A program made the position numbers and the translations under genes. The notes beneath the pieces were generated by a model. That model saw nothing but the letters and a program-made list of their open reading frames with translations, was not told where the DNA came from and did no database searches. From Dyadobacter sp. CY323 (GTDB taxonomy: Bacteria; Bacteroidota; Bacteroidia; Cytophagales; Spirosomataceae): a stretch of 64,000 nucleotides of DNA. Positions 17,170-25,991 of this stretch are shown here, piece by piece (positions within the stretch are counted from its first letter, which is position 1; the number at the start of each line of letters is the position of its first letter). The stretch is taken from the NCBI RefSeq assembly GCF_021390245.1, contig NZ_JAJUXH010000013.1:62001-126000 (forward strand), given 5' to 3'.

Positions 17170-20100
17170 TTAAAAGGATACTTCCAGGCCGAAAGAATAG
17201 GATTTCATGACCGGGTAAGGATTACGCGAATCGATGCCGACGCCGGTTTCCGGATCCCACCCGTCCCATTTCGTAAGCGTCAGCAGGTTCTTTCCGCTCA
17301 CGAACAGTTTGAGATTTTGCATTCTCAGCCTATCCGTCACTGTTTTATTGAAATTATACGAAAGCGAAATGTCCTGCAGTCTCACGAAGTTGCGTTGGTA
17401 ATAACCTTTGGCAGCAGTACCGACGGGTGACCCTACCCAGGATGTACTGTATTTAGCGTCCGGGTTTCTCGGCGACCAGTAATCATAGAAATCAAACCAG
17501 TTGGAGTTGGTGGCATTTCCGCGGCTGCCCAGATTGGATAATGGGACATTGGCTTTCAGGTAGCCCCCCTTGCCCCCCTGAATGGAGTTGACAAATAACC
17601 GGAGCGTGAATTGATTGTAAGAAACGGTATTCTGGATTCCGAACGAATACGCAGGTTCCGCCTGGCCCAGGATAACCCGGTCATCGGCAGGGGTAAATTT
17701 ACCATCCGCATTCTGGTCAACAACCCGGTGGCTCCCCGGTTCGAATCCCGCCGGACGCTCCTCGTCCACCTGGTAAATGCCGTTTATCTGATAGTCATAA
17801 ATCGTCCCGATCGAGCGTCCGATGAACAAGCCGCTGGCGATCAAATCATCTTCCTTGCCGTCGTTGTTCAAATCGTCTCCCAGCAAGCTGACCACTTTAT
17901 TGCGGTTTCGCGAGAAGTTAACCGTCACATCCCAGCTCAGGTTCTTGCCTTTTACCGGCGCGCCATGTACCATAAATTCCAGACCTGTATTTTTCAGCTG
18001 GCCAATGTTGCTCAATACGGTCGAGAAACCGGATGTCTGCGGTAACACTTTGGACCAGAGCAAATCGTAGGTGTTGGAGTTATAATACTCGATGTTCCCG
18101 TCAATTCTGTTTTTCAGGATCTCGAAGTCCATTCCGATGTTGATCCCTTTTGTCCTCTCCCATTTGAGATCGTTATTGGCCAAAGTTTTCACCGTACGCC
18201 CGATTTGCGTAGTACCGTTGTCCCCGAAAATGTATTTGGACGAGTCGGCTGCTGTCACGACCGCCAGCGAGCTGTATCGGGCGACCTTGTTCCCATTTTC
18301 ACCGTAACTACCCCGGATTTTCAGGTAATTGATCACAGGGATATTGAAGAATTTTTCTTCGGAGAGCACCCAGCCCAGCCCGACGGATGGAAAAATGGCT
18401 GTTTTGTTGTTTTTGGAAAAACCGCTGAAACCATCCCGTCGTACCGTAGCTTTTAACAAATACTTTCCCTCGTAACTATACGTAGCGCTGGCGAGCTGAT
18501 ACAATAGTGATTCTTTCCACGCGCTCGATTCGATGGTCCTGATCTCTGCCAGTGCCAGGTTATTGTAAGAAAGGTCCAGATCTGTGAATCCGCTCCCGCT
18601 TGCAGCCGTGCGTTCGTATTTGCCGGTGTTGTACCCGTATACTGCAGTGGCGCCGATGTTATGTTTGCCGATCGTTTTTGTATAGCTAAGGATATTGTCC
18701 AAAGTTTGCTCATACTGATACGCATTGTTCTTGAAAGCCGAGCCCGTTCGTCCTGCCCCGTAGATACTGGAACCGAATTCTTTGAAAAACTTGACATTAT
18801 TCCCAAAATTCAAACGATAACTCAGCCCCTTGATCCCCGGAATTTTGACCACCCCGTAGACATTTCCAACCAGACGGCTTTGCGTTTCGAAGTTGTCGTT
18901 GGTCGACTGCAAAAAGGCATTGTTATTAGCATCGCCAACCGGGTTGATGATAAAATTGCCGTTTGCGTCCCAGGGTAAAACAAGCGGAGCAGTGACTGCA
19001 ATAGTACCTACATTGGGTGCGTCGCCCGAAAAGTCCGTAAATGTGCCCGATGTATTGGCTCCGATCGTAAGCCAGTTGGTTACCTCGGTATCCAGGTTGA
19101 GCCGCGCCGTATATCTTTTGTAATTGTCGTTTTTGATAAAGCCTTTTTCCCCGGTATAACCCGCCGAAAGAAAATAAGTCGTCTTGTCGGAACCGCCGGA
19201 AACCCCGAGGCTGTGGTTACTGATCAGCGCAGGCTGGGTCAGATTGCCGTACCAGTCATAGTTGTTACCGGCAGCTATCCCCTCCAGCAAAGGTGGGTTC
19301 ATATCCGAATTGATAAAATCCCAGCCCGGATTGAGCTGTGTATAACCCGACTCCTTGGTGTACGAATTGTAGTAATTGATATCGCGTACTTTTTGAAGGT
19401 AAGCGTCGCGGTCCAGCAGTTTTGCATTAACAGTCGGTGACGAAACGGCGTAATTGCCCGAGTAGGTGATCGAAGGTTTCTGATTCGTTTTGCCGGATTT
19501 TGTCGTTACCAGGATTACCCCGTTGGCGGCTTGTGAACCGTAAATGGCTTTGCTGCTGGGATCTTTCAAAACATCCACACTGGCTACGTCGCTGGGATTA
19601 ATATCCGAAAGCCGCCCGCTGAATATGAGACCGTCCACAATGATGAGCGGAGACGTATTCCCATTCAAAGTAGATACGCCCCGGATATTAATAGATGCTT
19701 CCTGACCGGCCTGGTTGGTCTGCCCGATGGTCAAACCTGGCAATGCGCCTTTTAATGATTGTAATATACTTACGTTCGGAGACTCCTTGAAAGCCTGCAG
19801 ATTGGCCGAGGCAATGGATCCGGTAAGGTCTTTTTTCTTCTGTGTTCCGTATCCTACCACTACTACCTCTCCCAGCAGCTTGTCGTCGGGGGATACATGA
19901 ACATCAATCACCGTACGATTGTCTACCGTCACCTCCTGGGAAATGTAACCCACAAAAGAAAACACCAGCACACTGGTCGGTGATGATACTTTGGTCGTGT
20001 ACTTTCCATTCACATCGGTAGAGGCACCGGTCGCAGTTCCTTTTTCCACCACATTGACACCTGGTACGGGCTGCCCGGTTTCGTCAGTTACTTTACCAGT

Positions 20101-20202
20101 TACCGTCAGTTGCGCCCAGGAAGGCGTGTATGCCAGCGTTAAGAGGACCAGCAGGCATGGTGCCTTTGCCAGTTTTAGCAGGGTTGTAAAACACTTTCGC
20201 AT
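17170..20202 (-). CDS. susC: SusC/RagA family TonB-linked outer-membrane transporter
   Basis: 1010 residues. A signal peptide ends PSWAQ; a carboxypeptidase-D-regulatory-like domain (TVTGKVTDETGQPVPGVNV) occupies about residues 32-110; a TonB box-like VVVVGYGTQKK is followed by the plug domain with LQSLKGALPGL, SINIRGVSTLNG and the SVDVLKDPSSKAIYG motif; the rest is the beta-barrel ending in SFGLEVSF. Paired with SusD it imports oligosaccharides into the periplasm in a TonB-dependent way. It is the first gene of the minus-strand operon and has a candidate Bacteroidota promoter 50-90 bp upstream. Confidence 0.96.
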   Translation of the reverse strand: MRKCFTTLLKLAKAPCLLVLLTLAYTPSWAQLTVTGKVTDETGQPVPGVNVVEKGTATGASTDVNGKYTTKVSSPTSVLVFSFVGYISQEVTVDNRTVIDVHVSPDDKLLGEVVVVGYGTQKKKDLTGSIASANLQAFKESPNVSILQSLKGALPGLTIGQTNQAGQEASINIRGVSTLNGNTSPLIIVDGLIFSGRLSDINPSDVASVDVLKDPSSKAIYGSQAANGVILVTTKSGKTNQKPSITYSGNYAVSSPTVNAKLLDRDAYLQKVRDINYYNSYTKESGYTQLNPGWDFINSDMNPPLLEGIAAGNNYDWYGNLTQPALISNHSLGVSGGSDKTTYFLSAGYTGEKGFIKNDNYKRYTARLNLDTEVTNWLTIGANTSGTFTDFSGDAPNVGTIAVTAPLVLPWDANGNFIINPVGDANNNAFLQSTNDNFETQSRLVGNVYGVVKIPGIKGLSYRLNFGNNVKFFKEFGSSIYGAGRTGSAFKNNAYQYEQTLDNILSYTKTIGKHNIGATAVYGYNTGKYERTAASGSGFTDLDLSYNNLALAEIRTIESSAWKESLLYQLASATYSYEGKYLLKATVRRDGFSGFSKNNKTAIFPSVGLGWVLSEEKFFNIPVINYLKIRGSYGENGNKVARYSSLAVVTAADSSKYIFGDNGTTQIGRTVKTLANNDLKWERTKGINIGMDFEILKNRIDGNIEYYNSNTYDLLWSKVLPQTSGFSTVLSNIGQLKNTGLEFMVHGAPVKGKNLSWDVTVNFSRNRNKVVSLLGDDLNNDGKEDDLIASGLFIGRSIGTIYDYQINGIYQVDEERPAGFEPGSHRVVDQNADGKFTPADDRVILGQAEPAYSFGIQNTVSYNQFTLRLFVNSIQGGKGGYLKANVPLSNLGSRGNATNSNWFDFYDYWSPRNPDAKYSTSWVGSPVGTAAKGYYQRNFVRLQDISLSYNFNKTVTDRLRMQNLKLFVSGKNLLTLTKWDGWDPETGVGIDSRNPYPVMKSYSFGLEVSF

Positions 20203-20261
20203 CGTGAAGTGGTTTATAATTTAACAATGATAAATAATAATTTCACGATACAATATTATCG

Positions 20262-20294
20262 CAAAATTACGCTTCCGACAACTTTTAATGCAAT
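20262..20294 (-). promoter_or_regulatory. susC: Candidate promoter of the susC operon
   Basis: On the minus strand TAATTTTG (20262-20269) fits the Bacteroidota -7 consensus TAnnTTTG exactly, with ATTG 21 bp upstream (20291-20294) at the -33 position. The predicted transcript start near 20255 would leave a leader of about 50 bases before the susC ATG. Confidence 0.45.
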
Positions 20295-20303
20295 TATTTT
20301 TGG

Positions 20304-20320
20304 GTTAAATCCTGTTTAAC
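20304..20320. promoter_or_regulatory. Palindromic candidate operator between susC and kduD
   Basis: GTTAAA (20304-20309) and TTTAAC (20315-20320) form a perfect inverted repeat around a 5-bp centre. It lies just upstream of the proposed susC -33 element, around -57 from the predicted start, a place suited to an activator. The nearby IclR-type regulator or another regulator could bind; no direct evidence. Confidence 0.35.
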
Positions 20321-20419
20321 AAAACTGAGATATTGTTTTAATTATATTAAATCAATCATTCTAATCGCATTTAAACGGTTTTACCCCAAATATTCCTATC
20401 TGAAATTTTTGTCATAAGA

Positions 20420-20451
20420 TTTGAAAATTATTCCATAATGACATAATATTG
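20420..20451 (+). promoter_or_regulatory. kduD: Candidate promoter of kduD
   Basis: TTTG (20420-20423), a 20-bp spacer, then TAATATTG (20444-20451) matches the Bacteroidota TTTG/TAnnTTTG layout with one mismatch. The start would be near 20458, leaving a leader of about 30 bases before the kduD ATG. Confidence 0.5.
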
Positions 20452-20488
20452 CCGGGGTTAACGAATTCAAATTTATCATTATAAAATT

Positions 20489-21259
20489 ATGAGCATATTC
20501 AAGCAATTTGACCTGACAGGAAAAACCGCATTGGTGACCGGATGCAAAAGAGGGATCGGGCGGGCGATGGCCTCCGTGCTTGCCGAAGCCGGGGCGGATA
20601 TCATAGGCGTTTCGGCTAACCTGGAACTGTCGGGTAGCGGGATTGAAAAGGAAGTCAATGCGCTGGGCCGGAGCTTCAAAGCATATCAATGCGATTTCAA
20701 CGACCGTGCGGATCTTTACAGCTTTATCCAAAAGGTGCAAACCGACTTTCCTGTCATTGATATACTCATTAACAATGCGGGCTCCATTCTGAGACAGCCT
20801 GCGCACGAGCATTCCGACGAATACTGGGATACCATTATCAACACCAACCTCAACGCCCCATTCATTCTCAGTCGTGAAATTGGCCGAACCATGGTCGCTC
20901 GCGGATCCGGCAAGATCATCTTTACAGCTTCGTTACTAACATTTCAGGGGGGCATTAACGTACCTGGTTATACGGCCAGCAAGTCGGCAATAGGCGGACT
21001 GGTAAAAGCGCTTGCCAATGAATGGGCCGGAAAAGGTGTCAATGTGAATGCCATCGCTCCGGGTTACATCAATACCGATAATACCGAGGCACTGCGTAAC
21101 GATCCCGATCGCAGCGCTGCCATTCTGGGCCGCATCCCCGCAGGCCGCTGGGGCACTCCGGACGACTTCAAAGGTGCGACTGTTTTTCTGGCTTCTGCTG
21201 CTTCCGACTATGTGCACGGAAGTATCCTTACCGTGGATGGCGGCTGGATGGGCCGGTAG
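20489..21259 (+). CDS. kduD: 2-dehydro-3-deoxy-D-gluconate 5-dehydrogenase (KduD-like SDR)
   Basis: 256 residues. The opening FDLTGKTALVTGCKRGIGRAM, the NNAG motif, YTASKSAIGGLVKALANEWAGKGVNVNAIAPGYI and GRWGTPDDF with VDGGWMGR at the end match KduD closely. KduD reduces 2,5-diketo-3-deoxygluconate to 2-keto-3-deoxygluconate during breakdown of unsaturated galacturonate or glucuronate. Its placement divergent from the Sus operon with two GH28 enzymes fits uronate catabolism. The partner isomerase KduI is not in the window, and no polysaccharide lyase is visible, so unsaturated uronates would have to come from elsewhere. Other SDRs of this group act on gluconate, hence some uncertainty. Confidence 0.85.
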   Translation: MSIFKQFDLTGKTALVTGCKRGIGRAMASVLAEAGADIIGVSANLELSGSGIEKEVNALGRSFKAYQCDFNDRADLYSFIQKVQTDFPVIDILINNAGSILRQPAHEHSDEYWDTIINTNLNAPFILSREIGRTMVARGSGKIIFTASLLTFQGGINVPGYTASKSAIGGLVKALANEWAGKGVNVNAIAPGYINTDNTEALRNDPDRSAAILGRIPAGRWGTPDDFKGATVFLASAASDYVHGSILTVDGGWMGR

Positions 21260-21325
21260 CTCCGCGTTGTTGAGGTATGAGGTTAATTGATGTATATTTA
21301 AATGTAAAGTTTTGCTTAAAACACG

Positions 21326-22063
21326 ATGGTACTAGTCATAATCAAGGCGCTGGATATCCTGGAATACGTTGCCCAGGACCAGGATAAGGCCTACACACTT
21401 ACTGAAATTGCTGAAAAACTGGAACTCAACCAGGCTACCTGCGTGAACATTCTTAAAACGCTGGTGAGCAAAAATTACATTGAGCATCTCGGCAGGAAAA
21501 AAGGGTATAAACTTGGGCCGATGGCATTCAATCTCACTCACAACCTGTCGTACAATCAAAACCTGATCATGGCGGCCAAGGATGTGATGGAGGAACTCAC
21601 GAACCAGGTCAATGAAACCTCGCTGCTCGGGATCCTCCGCAACCAGAAACGGTTTGTGCTGCATCTCGTGAACAGCGATCAGGACCTGCAGGTCCGGAGC
21701 CGGAGCGAGCGGAATGTGTACGAAACCGCCACCGGACGGTTGCTCCTCGCATTTTTATCCAGGCGGGAGCGAGAAAATTTTATCAATAGCAACGGAATCC
21801 CCACCGCAGAAACGTGGAAAGAAGCAAGTACCCTGGAAGGTCTGGAAACAGCGCTTGAAAAGATCGTACAGGAAGAACTTGTGATCACTCATTCTGTCAA
21901 GCATATAATAGGTATAGCCGTACCTATCCGAAAAAACGACCGGGTTATCGCAGCATTGAGCATTTTCATGCCGGAATCAAGATTCTCCATCCCCAGAAAA
22001 AAAGAAATCATCCAGGCGCTGAAAGGCGCGGGTGAGAAAATAAGACTTCGGCTGGATGTCTGA
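21326..22063 (+). CDS. IclR family transcriptional regulator
   Basis: 245 residues. An N-terminal winged helix-turn-helix (IIKALDILEYVAQ ... YTLTEIAEKLELNQATCVNILKTLVSKNYIE) is followed by an IclR effector domain with ETSLLGILRNQKRFVLH, YETATGRLLLAFLS and GIAVPIRKNDRVIAALSIFMPESRF. IclR-type regulators with this layout (KdgR, for example) respond to small organic or sugar acids such as 2-keto-3-deoxygluconate, so control of the flanking uronate genes is a good inference. It follows kduD by 66 bp in the same direction and is probably co-transcribed. Local sensing of ketodeoxygluconate is untested. Confidence 0.9.
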   Translation: MVLVIIKALDILEYVAQDQDKAYTLTEIAEKLELNQATCVNILKTLVSKNYIEHLGRKKGYKLGPMAFNLTHNLSYNQNLIMAAKDVMEELTNQVNETSLLGILRNQKRFVLHLVNSDQDLQVRSRSERNVYETATGRLLLAFLSRRERENFINSNGIPTAETWKEASTLEGLETALEKIVQEELVITHSVKHIIGIAVPIRKNDRVIAALSIFMPESRFSIPRKKEIIQALKGAGEKIRLRLDV

Positions 22064-22148
22064 GGAGATGAGCCAGAAAAAGTTTTAACCTCAGGCAACC
22101 TTTCATGATCCAGGATTCTTCTTACCAAGAGAACATTCGCAAGCGACT

Positions 22149-22706
22149 TTGATTACTCTCTCCATTATTCACCAAGCTCAGCAAAAAGACGTCTGTTCGC
22201 AGCGCAAACTTTTTGATGCCTATGGGAAAATATTGCATCGTACCGCCAGAAGGTATCTTTCTGATAAGAGTGTAATGGAGGATGCCGTAGCGAATTCGAT
22301 CTACATCATGCTTGAGAAAATGGGCCCGTGCAAATTCGAATCCGTTGGGGCGTTTGAAAGCTGGATCAAGAGGATTGTTGTGAATGAATGCCTTGCGCTG
22401 ATAAAGAGAGGGAAGCCTTTTAAAATTTTAGATGAGCAGGAAATTGAAACGTATCACGCCGACGATATTGTCATTGAAAACCTGACTGCGGATAAAATCC
22501 TTGAAGTGATTTCCGGCTTACCTGTTGGCTATCGAACGGTTTTTAACCTGTATGAGATTGAAGGTTACTCCCACTCGGAGATATCGGAGACCCTGGGAAT
22601 TGGTGTGGGAACATCAAAATCGCAGCTTAGCAAAGCGAAAGTACTGTTGCAAAAAAGGATTATTGAATTAGATCCGGCGTATGGAAAACGAAAACTTGTT
22701 TTATAG
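22149..22706 (+). CDS. RNA polymerase sigma factor, sigma-70 (ECF-like)
   Basis: 185 residues with region 2 (KLFDAYGKILHRTARRYLSDKSVMEDAVANSIYIMLEKM, then WIKRIVVNECLALIKRG) and region 4 (ISGLPVGYRTVFNLYEIEGYSHSEISETLGIGVGTSKSQLSKAK). No ATG is available in frame before the conserved part; the frame opens at 22089 and the best start is TTG at 22149. The end overlaps the next gene by 26 bp, which suggests translational coupling to a membrane-bound partner. A 15-codon frame (22105-22152) ends across the TTG. Targets are unknown. Confidence 0.85.
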   Translation: MITLSIIHQAQQKDVCSQRKLFDAYGKILHRTARRYLSDKSVMEDAVANSIYIMLEKMGPCKFESVGAFESWIKRIVVNECLALIKRGKPFKILDEQEIETYHADDIVIENLTADKILEVISGLPVGYRTVFNLYEIEGYSHSEISETLGIGVGTSKSQLSKAKVLLQKRIIELDPAYGKRKLVL

Positions 22707-23370
22707 GATCAGGGAGCTGGTCCATAAGCCTGACAAAAGCGACCGGGAATGGGATCCGGACAAATTCTGGAACTTATTCGAGGCACGAAAAAGAAGGCGG
22801 CAGGTATGGGTAAGGGCTTCCTATTCAATGGCGGCAATGTTGGTCCTGGCAGCAGGCTTCGCTGTTTTTGTTAGCGATAATACATTCCGCTCCGTTGAGA
22901 CAAAGTTTAATGCAGGCGCCATTCCGCAAGTCGGGACCGACAGCCCGGCGCATTTGGCCCAAACTCAAATCGGTAAAACTGCGCAGAACGATGCGGGGAC
23001 AAATGTTAAATATCCCAGTGCTGAAAGGAGAAAGAAAAGCAGAATATCTCACAAAACAAGTGCTGATTTAGGCTCAAATAAGTTAGAATCCAATGCAGGC
23101 ACTGCCCTCCCTTCCTTCGACGTTGCAATAAGCAAGGCCCCTGACAATGACCTGTTTATAGAGCAAAGCACCCGCATTTTGGACGAGGAAAACAGCCAGA
23201 TGCCTTCCCTGCTACTGATGTTTGAGCAGGCCCAAAAGGAACGGGAACTACGCAACCAAAGTGTCCAACTCGGGGACAGAAAGAATTACAACCGTTTCTG
23301 GCTTACGGTTAATCAACATTTATTGGCGAACAAAATCAACAGCAACGCCCTTCATTACGATCGTTACTGA
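22681..23370 (+). CDS. Single-pass membrane protein, probable anti-sigma factor
   Basis: 229 residues. A charged cytoplasmic N-terminus of about 40 residues (RELVHKPDKSDREWDPDKFWNLFEARKRRR) precedes one transmembrane helix (SMAAMLVLAAGFAVFV, about 47-62) and a low-complexity periplasmic tail. No named domain is recognisable. Its position overlapping a sigma-factor gene by 26 bp, and the N-in, single-helix topology, are typical of ECF anti-sigma factors in Bacteroidota. The tail may sense an envelope signal, and the next gene encodes a periplasmic OmpH/Skp-like protein. Confidence 0.6.
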   Translation: MENENLFYRIRELVHKPDKSDREWDPDKFWNLFEARKRRRQVWVRASYSMAAMLVLAAGFAVFVSDNTFRSVETKFNAGAIPQVGTDSPAHLAQTQIGKTAQNDAGTNVKYPSAERRKKSRISHKTSADLGSNKLESNAGTALPSFDVAISKAPDNDLFIEQSTRILDEENSQMPSLLLMFEQAQKERELRNQSVQLGDRKNYNRFWLTVNQHLLANKINSNALHYDRY

Positions 23371-23442
23371 TTTAATTCCAATGCAGTTATGCCAACTCCG
23401 CAGAAAACATTTTCTCCATATCTATAAAAAACGACTATCCGT

Positions 23443-24081
23443 ATGAAACGCTGGACGAGTTTAAGCTTCTTTGTTGGGTTACTTATCAATTTTCAGGCTC
23501 TGTGCCAGTCAACCGGAAATACGGGCTTCCCGAAAATAGGATACACAAATATTGATGTGGTTATTGGCCGGCTGCCGGAAAGCAAATCCATGCAAAACCA
23601 ACTGGAAATCACCAAAACCCAACTTGAAAAAGCCATAGACGAATCGATCAGGGAGTTTCAGGGAAAGGCCGATAATTATCAAAAAACAGCCGGCCAGATG
23701 ACGGATATCATCCGCGCCGATAAGGAAAAGGAGCTGGAAAATCTGCAAACACGTATCCAGGAAATGCGGAGCAAAGCACAATTTTCGTTGCAAAATAAAC
23801 AGCAGCAGCTCCTGGACCCCATCATGACAAAGGTGAACACTGCCATTCAGCAGGTTGGAAAAGAGAATGGCTATGTATATATCTTTAATATGGATGGCGG
23901 GGCAGGAACGGTACCATTCATATTATTTGTAGCTACTGAAGAAAACAATGTCACCAATCTGGTTTTGAAAAAGCTGGGAGTGGATCCGGATCAAATCGAA
24001 GCGCAGGCAAGTCCTGCAAAGCCGGCCACCAGTCCGGCCACAGCTGCTCCAACCAAACAGGTTACACCGATAAAAAAATAG
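23443..24081 (+). CDS. OmpH/Skp family periplasmic chaperone-like protein
   Basis: 212 residues with a signal peptide (SFFVGLLINFQALCQS). The OmpH pattern is clear: KIGYTNIDVVIGRLPESKSMQNQLE, a long coiled coil (KTQLEKAIDESIREFQGKADNYQKTAGQM ... KQQQLLDPI), then VNTAIQQVGKENGYVYIFNMDGG. Such proteins escort outer-membrane proteins in the periplasm. A Pro/Ala/Thr-rich tail follows. It lies 72 bp after the probable anti-sigma gene in the same direction, so it may be an output or a signal source of that sigma pathway. Confidence 0.88.
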   Translation: MKRWTSLSFFVGLLINFQALCQSTGNTGFPKIGYTNIDVVIGRLPESKSMQNQLEITKTQLEKAIDESIREFQGKADNYQKTAGQMTDIIRADKEKELENLQTRIQEMRSKAQFSLQNKQQQLLDPIMTKVNTAIQQVGKENGYVYIFNMDGGAGTVPFILFVATEENNVTNLVLKKLGVDPDQIEAQASPAKPATSPATAAPTKQVTPIKK

Positions 24082-24143
24082 TGGGCGTAACCAGCAGAGG
24101 TGCTGAAATTCCTTCCTGTTGCCAACTCGTTCCATTAACCGCT

Positions 24144-25931
24144 TTACAGATCCGTCAGGCTTTCCATGAATTTGATTACCAGCCCGGTTTCTGCGGGCGT
24201 TAAATCCAGCTTGTCTGCCGCAAGTGTCTGATTAGGAACGTCCTGGCCCAGACCTGCGCCGCCGCCTTCATTATAGAATTCCATTAATTCGGGCAAAGTT
24301 TTGTAAGCCCCATTGTGCATGTATGGAGCGGTTTTGGCGATGTTTCGGATTGTACTGGTTTTAAATGCATGCTGCCATTGCGGGAAACGGTTGTATGCGC
24401 CGCGGCCCGGATCTTCGTCTATTTTTGCATTCTTAAAATCATCGTTCGCAGTCACGCCCAGCACTTCCGATTCGGTCCGCTGGTAATCGGGTGGAACGGT
24501 TCCGTTGAACAGCGGCACGAAATGGCAGGTACCGCATTTGGCTTTGCCCATGAAAAGGTTAAAACCCGCGATTTCTTCCAATGTAAGCGACTTTTTATCG
24601 CCCCGCATGTATTTGTCAAACCGCGAATTGAACGGATTTAATGATCGCACGAACACAGCGAGAGAATTCTGGATGTATACCGGTGGAATGGAGTCCAGTT
24701 CCGGATAGGCTTTTTTGAAAAGTCTCTGGTAATCAGCGTCCGTGCCGATGAGTCGGGCTATCTCCCCCATCGATCCATGCATTTCCTGTTTATTATGGAT
24801 CACATCCGCCGCCTGGTCTTCCAGCGACGGCGACCGCAGATCGTAGAACATCGCCTGCTGCAATGCGGCGTACTGGATCGTGGGCGCATTTCTCCCGATG
24901 TTTCCATTGTCAAATCCTTTACTGGTTTTCAGCCCGTCGGTGTAAGCCAGCGCGGGTTGGTGGCACGTGCCGCAGTTTGTTTTTCCGTTACCGGAAGTCC
25001 GGCCGTCGTAAAACAGCTTTTGCCCCAGCGCAATGCGATCGGCCGTGGAGCGGAACCTGTCATTAGCTACCAATGCTTCGGTATCAAATGCGCCTTCATC
25101 AAATAAAGTAGCCACATCGCCCCTCAAAAGCCTGCGGTCATTCACAAATGCAATGGACGCTGCTTTCTGGCTTCTGTGAAGGTTCCGGCATATTGGATTG
25201 ATATAGTCAACAATGAATGCCGCCCGGTCGAAATCATTGAAGTTTTTACTTTTTTTCAAAAACAAAATGGCCGAATCAGCCTGCGACATCAGCTTTTCAG
25301 ATTGGGGTAAAACAGTGTCGTAGCTACGAATATATTCCTGAAATGAGCGCAGTACCTGCTGGCTTTCTTCCAATGCATTGCCGGAGGCCGGATTGTCAAA
25401 ACCGGAAATGCCCAGGGTAATCAGCCGGAACAGTTCGAGCCGCAATGCATTCAGCACATGCGGGTCGGTCAGGGCGATATCGACCCATAAAGTTTTGATA
25501 CGCTTGATGTTGACACCAAATTTCCGAACCTGCCTTACCAGCTCGTCTTTATCAAGTGGCTCATCGGTATAGATCAGTTCCTCGATCACCTGCAAACCGC
25601 CCGGTTCGAAAACGGCATTTTCTTCATCCTCCACTTCATCCAGCGGCGCGCCATTTACCAGTCTTACCGTTGTTGGAAAAAAATATTCCGCAAAAGCCTC
25701 CGTTTTTTTGTATTGCAGCCGGAGTTTAAGAAATTCTTCCCGAAGCATTGTGAGGTCATTCGACGTCTTTACTCTTCCCAAAAAGTCTTCATTCCGCGCA
25801 ATTAATGTATTCAGATCATCCGCAAACTTCTGATATACAACTTGTTTTGGATCTTTTCGCACCGAGCAACCGCCTGTTAGTAATGCAAAAACCAACAACC
25901 AAACCACCCCTGAACCATTCTTCATACCCAT
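24144..25931 (-). CDS. Di-haem cytochrome c peroxidase with imelysin-like N-terminal domain
   Basis: 595 residues, exported as a lipoprotein (LLVFALLTGGC; ATGs at 25931 or 25925). Two haem-binding motifs, CGTCH near residue 317 and CGTCH near 464, with AKCGTCHFVPLFNG and MHNGAYKTLPELMEFYNEGGG, mark the MauG/CcpA peroxidase fold in the C-terminal 300 residues. The N-terminal half (LKLRLQYKKTEAFAEYFFPTTVRLVNG ... PGGLQVIEELIY) resembles imelysin/EfeO-type helical proteins, but the usual HxxE metal motif lacks its His. Function: probably reduction of peroxides or oxidation of a protein or metal in the periplasm. It follows the PhoX-like gene by 60 bp. Confidence 0.82.
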   Translation of the reverse strand: MGMKNGSGVVWLLVFALLTGGCSVRKDPKQVVYQKFADDLNTLIARNEDFLGRVKTSNDLTMLREEFLKLRLQYKKTEAFAEYFFPTTVRLVNGAPLDEVEDEENAVFEPGGLQVIEELIYTDEPLDKDELVRQVRKFGVNIKRIKTLWVDIALTDPHVLNALRLELFRLITLGISGFDNPASGNALEESQQVLRSFQEYIRSYDTVLPQSEKLMSQADSAILFLKKSKNFNDFDRAAFIVDYINPICRNLHRSQKAASIAFVNDRRLLRGDVATLFDEGAFDTEALVANDRFRSTADRIALGQKLFYDGRTSGNGKTNCGTCHQPALAYTDGLKTSKGFDNGNIGRNAPTIQYAALQQAMFYDLRSPSLEDQAADVIHNKQEMHGSMGEIARLIGTDADYQRLFKKAYPELDSIPPVYIQNSLAVFVRSLNPFNSRFDKYMRGDKKSLTLEEIAGFNLFMGKAKCGTCHFVPLFNGTVPPDYQRTESEVLGVTANDDFKNAKIDEDPGRGAYNRFPQWQHAFKTSTIRNIAKTAPYMHNGAYKTLPELMEFYNEGGGAGLGQDVPNQTLAADKLDLTPAETGLVIKFMESLTDL

Positions 25932-25991
25932 AAAATAATGGGAAGGCCCTTCGAAAAGAGCCTTCCGTTTTCAGTATTATAAACGTTGAGA

